From the NCBI RefSeq assembly GCF_032854445.1, contig NC_088303.1, forward strand, positions 3,109,501 through 3,173,500: a stretch of DNA of 64,000 nt, in the 5' to 3' direction. The notes beneath the pieces were generated by a model, which did not search any database, had not been told where the DNA came from, and saw only the letters and a program-made list of their open reading frames with translations. Positions within the stretch are counted from its first letter, which is position 1, and the number at the start of each line of letters is the position of its first letter. The DNA is from Liolophura sinensis (taxonomy: Eukaryota > Mollusca > Polyplacophora > Chitonida > Chitonidae). Shown here piece by piece: positions 14,401 to 26,400 of this stretch. The translations under genes were made by a program, and so were the position numbers.

Positions 14401-17400
14401 TACTCGGGTAAGGTGGCTTGGATCATTGCTAGGTTGGTCTTGCCACAGGCGCTGGGAAATGCAGCAGCAACAAACTTCTCTTCCCCTTTCTTATTTGTGA
14501 TGCCCATAATCTGTAATGGCCAAAAGCAATTCAATTTTTGTATGTTAGTTACAACTTTGGGTACACACAAATAAATAAAATATAAACTAAAAAAATCTAT
14601 ATATTATTCCCCCCTCCCCACCCCCCGATAAAGCAACTTTGAAAGCATTTAAGGTAATGAAATTATTTTATATCACAAATGTTTTTTCTGGCAATTCAAG
14701 CTCTACAACATCTCTTAATTATCTTCAACTTTCTGTAAGAAGAATGCATCAAAATGACAACCTATACACAAGTAACGTGTGTAGGATGACAACCTGCAAA
14801 GACCATTCCTACCTTTGACTGTAATTTTTCAGCCAAAATCAATATTTCACTTACACGATGGAGGTCATGCTCATGGCTGGAGGAACCTCCATGCCCTGGA
14901 GGAACCTTGGCTCCTCATGCAGATTTAGGTCACTATTAACATTCTTTGACATACTAAGGCTTTTTTATTGTTTTTTTTTTTAAGCTACTCTGCCCAGTGG
15001 TTTCTTGCACTAGTGGAAGCCTTCTTGTACTAACCAACATGTGTTCTGCCATCCAGCCTTCATCTCTGGCAATTGCACTGGCAATTCGTAGAGCAAAGCA
15101 CTTTTTTCCGAGCAGGGAATTCCCACCATACCCGCTACCATAAGAGGCAACCTTTCGCTCTTCTGGAAATGTGCAATCAAGATCTTCTCCGGATTACATG
15201 GCCAATGGTTTACTACTTTGACTTCAAGGAAAAAAACAATTCAATGGTTAATAAGGCAGCAAATATTAAAGCATCAGAAATTTATATCCATACTTTGCAA
15301 AAAATATTTACAGATTTCAAAAATCTGCAAAATGTATAAAGGGACATTCACATTCAAATGGACCTTCCAATGACAGGCATTTCAGAAATTTGAGCGCACC
15401 ATGCATAACATTTCAACATGCATTTTTAAAACATTATTAGATAATTATCCTTTCTGTGGGCATTGTACTGTTACATGGTAATGCCAATTTGTTTTTGTGT
15501 AACTCTTCTGTCTGGCTCGCTACATTTCTCAGCCAGCCACTCAAGATTAGCTGGTTTCGCCACAAATCCCTAAAACTTTTCCCTACATAATCCCCTGTGA
15601 AAGATGCGCCATGAACAGTGTAAGTTCACTGCATATATAAGGTGTAAAATTTGTGTTTTTTATGCATGTACTTCTTCCTGCACAATTTTCATTCTTTATA
15701 ATGTAAATGACTCGTAGGTCTGCATACTGTAACTCAGCGCTGCAACAGCTATGCAATGTTATCCTTGATTTAAATGCACGGATACGTAAGCTGTAATAAC
15801 GGCACTGTCACTGTTCTCTGACTTGTTTTGATTCTTACTGTTGTTAAATGAGATAGTTTGTTTAAGTTTTATGCTCCTTTATTGCCAGTACATTTATAGA
15901 TTTTCGGCCGTGTAAAATGCATGTTGTCTCTGTTCAAAATTAGTAGTGTAGCCCGTATACTTTGTGACACATTGGACATTTCTACTCAGATTCCTCTACC
16001 TTTTCTTTTTCTCTCACCTTTCATACAAATGGTATAATGGTTCTTTTCTTTTCTTTGACCTGTAGGTTTTTACCCTAATTACACTCTTTGGAACAGTGGA
16101 GGGTCTTCACCCAGATAAATAAAGTTTTGTCACTCATCCAGTGTGCTGATAGAAAAGGAAGGCCCGGGGTTAACTAAACTGCTACATTACTCCAGAGTTG
16201 ATGCAGTACAGACATATAAGCACTGAGTACTGATAATCTGTACGGTCATATGAACAACAACTGTGGCTGCATGTTTTGGTACAGCATTACAAGTCAACAC
16301 AGATCCTCTCTGTGGACACAACATATAAGCACTGAGTACTGATAATCTGTACGGTCATATGAACAATAACTGTGGCTGCATGTTTTGGTACAGCATTACA
16401 AGTCAACACAGATCTTCTCTGTGGACACAACATATAAGCACTGAGTACTGATAATCTGTACGGTCATATGAACAATAACTGTGGCTGCATGTTTTGGTAC
16501 AGCATTACAAGTCAACACAGATCCTCTCTGTGGACACAACATATAAGCACTGAGTACTGATAATCTGTACGATCATATGAACAATAACTGTGGCTGCATG
16601 TTTTGGTACAGCATTACAAGTCAACACAGATCTTCTCTGTGGACACAACATACAAGCACTGAGTACTGATAATCTGTATGGTCATATGAACAACAACTGT
16701 GGCTGCATGTTTTGGTACAGCATTACAAGTCAACACAGATCTTCTCTGTGGACACAAAATATAAACACTGAGTACTGATAATCTGTACGGTCATATGAAC
16801 AATAACTGTGGCTGCATGTTTTGGTACAGCATTACAAGTCAACACAGATCTTCTCTGTGAACACAACATATAAGCACCGAGTACTGATAATCTGTATGGT
16901 CATATGAACAATAACTGTGGCTGCATGTTTTGGTACAGCATTACAAGTCAACACAGATCCTCTCTGTGGACACAACATACAAGCACTGAGTACTGATAAT
17001 CTGTATGGTCATACGAACAATAACTGTGGCTGCATGTTTTGGTACAGCATTACAAGTCAACACAGATCTTCTCTGTGGACACAACATATAAGCACCGAGT
17101 ACTGATAATCTGTACGGTCATATGAACAATAACTGGGGCTGCATGTTTTGGTACAGCATTACAAGTCAACACAGATCTTCTCTGTGGACACAACATATAA
17201 GCACCGAGTACTGATAATCTGTACGGTCATATGAACAATAACTGTGACTGCATGTTTTGGTACAGCATTACAAGTCAACACAGATCTTCTCTGTGGACAC
17301 AACATATAAGCACTGAGTACTGATAATCTGTATGGTCATATGAACAATAACTGGGGCTGCATGTTTTGGTACAGCATTACAAGTCAACACAGATCCTCTC

Positions 17401-20400
17401 TGTGGACACAACATATAAGCACCGAGTACTGATAATCTGTACGGTCATATGAACAATAACTGTGGCTGCATGTTTTGGTACAGCATTACAAGTCAACACA
17501 GATCTTCTCTGTGGACACAACATATAAGCACCGAGTACTGATAATCTGTACGGTCATGTGAACAACAACTGTGGCTGCATGTTTTGGTACAGCATTATAA
17601 GTCAACACAGATCTTCTCTGTGGACACAACATATAAGCACTGAGTACTGATAATCTGTACGGTCATATGAACAATAACTGTGGCTGCATGTTTTGGTACA
17701 GCATTACAAGTCAACACAGATCTTCTCTGTGGACACAACATATAAGCACTGAGTACTGATAATCTGTATGGTCATATGAACAATAACTGTGGCTGCATGT
17801 TTTGGTACAGCATTACAAGTCAACACAGATCTTCTCTGTGGACACAACATATAAGCACTGAGTACTGATAATCTGTATGGTCATATGAACAATAACTGTG
17901 GCTGCATGTTTTGGTACAGCATTACAAGTCAACACAGATCCTCTCTGTGGACACAACATATAAGCACTGAGTACTGATAATCTGTACGGTCATATGAACA
18001 ATAACTGTGGCGGCATGTTTTGGTAGAGCATTACAAGTCAACACAGATCTTCTCTGTGGACACAACATATAAGCACTGAGTACTGATAATCTGTACGGTC
18101 ATATGAACAATAACTGTGGCTGCATGTTTTGGTACAGCATTACAAGTCAACACAGATCTTCTCTGTGGACACAACATATAAGCACTGAGTACTGATAATC
18201 TGTATGGTCATATGAACAATAACTGTGGCTGCATGTTTTGGTACAGCATTACAAGTCAACACAGATCTTCTCTGTGGACACAACATGTAAGCACTGAGTA
18301 CTGATAATCTGTATGGTCATATGAACAATAACTGTGGCTGCATGTTTTGGTACAGCATTACAAGTCAACACAGATCCTCTCTGTGGACACAACATATAAG
18401 CACTGAGTACTGATAATCTGTACGGTCATATGAACAATAACTGTGGCGGCATGTTTTGGTAGAGCATTACAAATCAACACAGATCTTCTCTGTGGACACA
18501 ACATATAAGCACTGAGTACTGATAATCTGTACGGTCATATGAACAATAACTGTGGCTGCATGTTTTGGTACAGCATTACAAGTCAACACAGATCTTCTCT
18601 GTGGACACAACATATAAGCACTGAGTACTGATAATCTGTATGGTCATATGAACAACAACTGAACACAACATATAAGCACCGAGTACTGATAATCTGTACG
18701 GTCATATGAACAATAACTGTGGCTGCATGTTTTGGTACAGCATTACAAGTCAACACAGATCTTCTCTGTGGACACAACATATAAGCACTGAGTACTGATA
18801 ATCTGTATGGTCATACGAACAATAACTGTGGCTGCATGTTTTGGTACAGCATTACAAGTCAACACAGATCCTCTCTGTGGACACAACATATAAGCACTGA
18901 GTACTGATAATCTGTATGGTCATATGAACAACAACTGTGGCTGCATGTTTTGGTACAGCATTACAAGTCAACACAGATCCTCTCTGTGGACACAACATAT
19001 AAGCACTGAGTACTGATAATCTGTACGGTCATATGAACAATAACTGTGACTGCATGTTTTGGTACAGCATTACAAGTCAACACAGATCCTCTCTGTGGAC
19101 ACAACATATAAGCACCGAGTACTGATAATCTGTACGGTCATATGAACAATAACTGTGGCTGCATGTTTTGGTACAGCATTACAAGTCAACACAGATCTTC
19201 TCTGTGGACACAACATATAAGCACCGAGTACTGATAATCTGTACGGTCATATGAACAACAACTGTGGCTGCATGTTTTGGTACAGCATTATAAGTCAACA
19301 CAGATCTTCTCTGTGGACACAACATATAAGCACTGAGTACTGACAATCTGTACGGTCATATGAACAATAACTGTGGCTGCATGTTTTGGTACAGCATTAC
19401 AAGTCAACACAGATCTTCTCTGTGGACACAACATATAAGCACTGAGTACTGATAATCTGTATGGTCATATGAACAATAACTGTGGCTGCATGTTTTGGTA
19501 CAGCATTACAAGTCAACACAGATCTTCTCTGTGGACACAACATATAAGCACTGAGTACTGATAATCTGTATGGTCATATGAACAATAACTGTGGCTGCAT
19601 GTTTTGGTACAGCATTACAAGTCAACACAGATCCTCTCTGTGGACACAACATATAAGCACCGAGTACTGATAATCTGTACGGTCATATGAACAACAACTG
19701 TGGCTGCATGTTTTGGTACAGCATTACAAGTCAACACAGATCTTCTCTGTGGACACAACATATAAGCACCGAGTACTGATAATCTGTACGGTCATATGAA
19801 CAATAACTGTGGCTGCATGTTTTGGTACAGCATTACAAGTCAACACAGATCTTCTCTGTGGACACAACATATAAGCACTGAGTACTGATAATCTGTATGG
19901 TCATACGAACAATAACTGTGGCTGCATGTTTTGGTACAGCATTACAAGTCAACACAGATCCTCTCTGTGGACACAACATATAAGCACTGAGTACTGATAA
20001 TCTGTATGGTCATATGAACAACAACTGTGGCTGCATGTTTTGGTACAGCATTACAAGTCAACACAGATCCTCTCTGTGGACACAACATATAAGCACTGAG
20101 TACTGATAATCTGTATGGTCATATGAACAATAACTGTGGCTGCATGTTTCAGTGAAGCATTACAAGTCAACACAGATCTTCTCTGTGAACACAACATATA
20201 AGCACCGAGTACTGATAATCTGTACGGTCATATGAACAACAACTGTGGCTGCATGTTTTGGTACAGCATTACAAGTCAACACAGATCTTCTCTGTGGACA
20301 CAACATATAAGCACTGAGTACTGATAATCTGAACGATCATACGAACAATAACTGTGGCTGCATGTTTTGGTACAGCATTACAAGTCAACACAGATCTTCT

Positions 20401-23400
20401 CTGTGGACACAACATATAAGCACTGAGTACTGATAATCTGTATGGTCATACGAACAATAACTGTGGCTGCATGTTTTGGTACAGCATTACAAGTCAACAC
20501 AGATCCTCTCTGTGGACACAACATATAAGCACTGAGTACTGATAATCTGTACGGTCATATGAACAACAACTGTGGCTGCATGTTTTGGTACAGCATTACA
20601 AGTCAACACAGATCTTCTCTGTGGACACAACATATAAGCACTGAGTACTGATAATCTGTATGGTCATATGAACAATAACTGTGGCTGCATGTTTTGGTAC
20701 AGCATTACAAGTCAACACAGATCCTCTCTGTGGACACAACATATAAGCACTGAGTACTGATAATCTGTATGGTCATATGAACAACAACTGTGGCTGCATG
20801 TTTTGGTACAGCATTACAAGTCAACACAGATCCTCTCTGTGGACACAACATACAAGCACTGAGTACTGATAATCTGTACGGTCATATGAACAATAACTGT
20901 GGCTGCATGTTTCAGTGAAGCATTACAAGTCAACACAGATCTTCTCTGTGAACACAACATATAAGCACCGAGTACTGATAATCTGTACGGTCATATGAAC
21001 AACAACTGTGGCTGCATGTTTTGGTACAGCATTACAAGTCAACACAGATCTTCTCTGTGGACACAACATATAAGCACTGAGTACTGATAATCTGTACGGT
21101 CATATGAACAATAACTGTGGCTGCATGTTTTGGTACAGCATTACAAGTCAACACAGATCTTCTCTGTGGACACAACATATAAGCACTGAGTACTGATAAT
21201 CTGTATGGTCATACGAACAATAACTGTGGCTGCATGTTTTGGTACAGCATTACAAGTCAACACAGATCTTCTCTGTGGACACAACATACAAGCACTGAGT
21301 ACTGATAATCTGTATGGTCATATGAACAACAACTGTGGCTGCATGTTTTGGTACAGCATTACAAGTCAACACAGATCTTCTCTGTGGACACAACATATAA
21401 GCACCGAGTACTGATAATCTGTACCGTCATATGAACAATAACTGTGGCTGCATGTTTCAGTGAAGCATTACAGGTCAACACAGACATTATTTTCAGTCTT
21501 TTCTTCCTGCTTGAAGGCCATACAGGTAAGATGGATGTGAGTCACTTACACTGATGAGGTCTGGGGCATCCCATGGAATGAAGACACTGGACGAACTCCC
21601 CGTTACCGAGCGCCTCCCACACATGAAGTGACACACGGGTCATTATCCTCATGCACAGCAGCACGTAGTTAGAGTCCGTCAGCTGGACGCCGATTTTACT
21701 GAGAGGAGAGCCTATGGGGCCCATGCTGAATGGGATGACATACATCATACGACCTGGTCAGAAAAAACAAACAACTAAAGCACCTGCCATAAATAAGTTG
21801 TTATGCTGGTTTCACTTTTCGCACTTGCATACCATCCATATTTTATTGCTCTATTCAACAACTTATTTATTTATTTGATTGGTGTTTTATGCCGCACTCA
21901 AGAATATTTCGCTTATACGACGGCGGCCAGCATTATGGTGGGTGGAAACCGGGCAGAGCCCGGAGGAAACCCACAGAGAGGAAGCCAGCAAGAGCTGGAC
22001 TTGAACTCACAGTGACCGCATTGGTGAGACTCCTGAGTCATTACGCTGCGCTAGCGCGCTAACCAACTGAGCCACGGAGGCCCCCACTCTAGTCAACAAA
22101 CTTTCACTTACCACTATACCATCACTTTGAAGCAGTGTGTGTTGTCTTTCAACTGAAACAGATCTGCTTCCAGTTCCCCTGACAGTAATAGATTTTATGA
22201 GATTTATTTTCTGACCTTAAGAAAAATAGCTTCTGAAAAAAAAGGTATAAAATCAGGACTGTCCAGCAAACACCAGTCTCACCTACGATACAGGATCAGG
22301 GCTGTCCAGCTAACACAGGTCTCATCTGTGATAAAGAATTAGGACTGTCCAGCCAACATTGGTCTTACCTCCCATACAGTCGGGACTGTCCAGCTAACAA
22401 CAGTCTCACCTGCCACACATGGTCAGGACTGTCTAGCTAACATTGGTCTCACCTGCCACACATGGTCAGGGCTGTCCAGCTAACAACAGTCCCCCCTGCA
22501 ACACAGTCAGTACTGTCCCCCTAACAACAGTCTCACCTGCCACATATGGTCAGGACTGTCCAGCTAACATTGGTCTCACCTGTGATACATAGTCTGGACT
22601 GTTCAGCTAACAACAGTCTCACCTGCCACATATGGGCAGGACTGTCCCGCTAACATTGGTCTCACCTGCCACACATGGTCAGGGCTGTCCAGCTAACAAC
22701 AGTCCCCCCTGCGACACAGTCAGGACTGCCCAGCTAACAACTGTCTCACCTGCCACACATGGTCAGGACTGTCCAGCTAACATTGGTCTCACTTGCCACA
22801 CATGGTCTGGACTGTCCAGCTAACAACAGTCTCACCTGCCACACATGGTCAGGGCTGTCGCGCTAACAACACTCTCCTCCCTGCAACACAGTCAGGACTG
22901 TCCAGCTAACAACAGTCCTCCCTGCGACACAGTCAGGACTGTCCAGCTAACAACAGTCCCCCCTGCGACACATGGTCAGGACTGTCCAGCTAACAACAGT
23001 CTCACTTGCCACACATGGTCAGGGCTATCCAGCTAACAACTGTCTCACCTGCCACACATGGTCAGGGCTGTCCAGCTAACAACAGTCCCCCCTGCGACAC
23101 AGTCAGGACTGCCCAGCCAACAACAGTCTCACCTGCCACACATGGTCAGGACTGTCCCCCTAACAACAGTCTCACTTGCCACACATGGTCAGGACTGTCC
23201 CCCTAACAACAGTCTCACTTGCCACACATGGTCAGGACTATCCCGCTAGCAACAGTCTCACTTGCCACACATGGTCAGGACTGTCCCCCTAACAACAGTC
23301 TCACCTGCCACACATGGTCAGGACTGTCCTGCTAACAACAGTCCCCCCTGCGACACAGTCAGGACTGTCCAGCTAACAACAGTCTCACTTGCCACACATG

Positions 23401-26400
23401 GTCAGGACTGTCCCCCTAACAACAGTCTCACCTGCCATACATGGTCAGGACTGTTCCGCTAACATTGGTCTCACCTGTGATATATAGTCTGGACTGTCCA
23501 GCTAACAACTGTCTCACTTGCCACACATGGTCAGGACTGTCTAGCTAACAACAGTCTCACCTGCAACACATGGTCAGGACTGTCCAGCTAACAACTGTCT
23601 CACCTGCCACACATGGTCAGTACTGTCCAGCTAACAACAGTCTCCCTTGCCACACATGGTCAGGACTGTCCCGCTAACACTGGTCTCACCTGCCACACGG
23701 TGAGGACTGTCCCACTAACACTGGTCTCACCTGCCACACATGGTCAGGATTGTCCCGCTTACACTGATCTCACCTGTGATATAGGATCAGGACTGTCCCG
23801 CTAACAACAGTCTCACCTACCACACAGTCAGGACTGTCCAGCTAACACTCACCTGCCATACAGCCAGGGAACCGCTTGTCCATCTCTTTGGCCATGTCTT
23901 CAGGAGACATCCACTGGCCCATGATTCCCTTCACTCCTTCCTTCACATGAGGGACAGTGTCGTATTTCTCTTTGGTGGTAATCCAGGTCTTTGACTCCAC
24001 CCTGGCCACATCTGCTGGATCAGTGCGGCAGATATAACTGAAAGAAAAAAAAAAAGAGTCTTCACGCCTTGGAATTAAGCGACTGGCTCATAAAATTACC
24101 CCCATACAGCTGTCCATACACTGCATAGAACATACTGATGTTCAACACAAGAATAAATGATTAAGTCTTAACACCAATTTCCATCTTATCATGGAGACAG
24201 AAACAAAGACTAGCACACAGGTGACTTAAACCCAGTTAGTGCTAGGAGATGCCCATCATTTGTGATAGGAGTAACTATTGAACATGTGATAAGAGGAACT
24301 ATTGAACATGTGATAAGAGGAACTACTGAACATGTGATAGGAGTAACTACTGAGCTTGTGATAGGAAAGACTACTGAGCTTGTGATAGGCGTGACTACTG
24401 AGCTTGTCATAGGCGTAACTACTGAACTTGCCATAGGCATAACTACTGAGCTTGTGATAGGAAAGACTACTGAGCTTGTGATAGGCGTGACTACTGAGCT
24501 TGTCATAGGCGTAACTACTGAACTTGTGATAGGCGTGACTACTGAGCTTGTGATAGGCGTGACTACTGAGCTTGTGATAGGCTTGACTACTGAGCTTGTC
24601 ATAGGCGTAACCACTGAGCTTGTGATAAGCATAACTACTGAACTTGCGATAGGCATAACTACTGAACTTGTCATAGGCGTGACTACTGAGCTTGTGATAG
24701 GAGTCTACTGAGATTGTGATAAACATGACTACTGAGCTTGTGATAGGTGTGACTACTGAGCTTGTGATAGGCATGACTAGTGAGCTTGTGATAGGCGTGA
24801 CTACTGAGCTTGTGATAGGAGTAACTACTGAGCTTGTGATAGGCATGATTACTGAGCTTGTGATAGGTGTGACTACTGAGCTTGTGATAGGAGTAACTAC
24901 TGAGCTTGTGATAGGCGTGACTACTGAGCTTGTGATAGGAGAGACTTCTAAGATTGTGATAAACGTGACTAATGAGCTTGTGATAGGTGTGAATACTGAG
25001 CTTGTGATAGGCATAACAACTGAACTTGTGATAGGAATAATCTGCCCCCAATTGCTGTTGATGTGCAAGACATCCAATTACAGCACATTTCAATATGGAC
25101 CAGACCTAGCTGCATTTATTGTCTTGACCTAGGCGCATTTATGTGCAGGCCTTGTGCCATTTATAGTCCAGGCCTTGTGCTATTTATGGCCCTAGCCCAG
25201 CTACATTAACTGCCCTGGCCTAGTTGCAGTCATGTTCCTGAATTTGGTGCTGACCAAGCTGTATTTATGGTCCTGACCAAGCTGTATCTATGGTCCTGAC
25301 CAAGCTGTATTTATGGTCCTGACCCAGTTGCATTTATGGTCCTGACCTAGCTATATTTATGTTCCCGACCAAGCTGTATTTATGGTCCCAACCCAATTGC
25401 ATTTATGATCCTGACCCAGTTGTATTTATGGTCCTGACCCAGTTGCATTTATGGTCCTGACCAAGCTGTATCTATGGTCCTGACCAAGCTGTATTTATGG
25501 TCTTGACCCAGTTGCATTTATGGTCCTGACCAAGCTGTATTTATGTTCCCGACCAAGCTGTATTTATGGTCCTGACCCAGTTGCATTTATGGTCCTAACC
25601 AAGCTGTATTTGTGGTCCTGACCTAGCTGTACTTATGGTTCGGACATAGCTGCATTGATGGTAATGAACCCAGTTGCACAGAGCTAGTTGTATTTATGGT
25701 CCTAACCTAGCCGTATTTATGGTCTTGACCTAGGCGCATTTATGGTCCTGACCCAGTTGCATTTTTGGTCCTGACCTAGCTGTACTTATGGTCCTGACCA
25801 AGCTGTATTTATGGTCCTAACCAAGCTGCATTTATGTTCCTGACCAAGCTGTATTTATGTTCCTGACCTAGCTGTATTTATGGTCCTGACCTAGCTGTAT
25901 TTATGGTCCTGACCAAGCTGTATTTATGTTCCTGACCTAGATGCATTTTTGGTCCTGACCTAGCTATGTACGCAGACATAATTGCATTGATGGTAATGAA
26001 CCCAATTTCACAAAGCGGGGTAACACATTTCTTTATTGTACATTGGTCGCATGAAATTTTGTACGTCACTATTACCGAACCATTGTCCTATATGTGCAAT
26101 TATCAACATGACATCTTTGTGAAACTGGGTCTTGACCTAGCTGCAATTATGGTCCTGGCCTAGCAAGATTTATGAAGATTCCTAGTAGCCTCCAGTCATA
26201 TAAAGACATGCATAAATACACTGCCTTTTTTCAGACTTCTCAAACAAAATGTTTAAGCGGCAAACAAACACATCTCCATGCATATCACTGACCGATCCAA
26301 ACAACATACATGTATTAAGCACTACGGAATTTCATAGGCCTTAGATGTCACTGATGTGCTGAAATAAGTATTCTTGAAAAAAAAAAAAGCAAAAAAAACA

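Noticed and set aside
14346-14570. Reading through the gene A exon 7 donor ([14 protein letters not shown]) as a real C-terminal extension
   Set aside because: The donor GTGAGT and the phase-matched next exon (GDDIAWM) give the conserved PEPCK sequence; the read-through is intron.
16203-21480. CRISPR-like repeat array
   Set aside because: The units are contiguous, with no unique spacers; this is eukaryotic tandem satellite DNA. The same applies to the other arrays.
24210-25132. Repeat ORFs (TSSVV/AYHKLSS types) over the 24 bp array
   Set aside because: Same multiple-of-three effect; no domain, and located in an intron.
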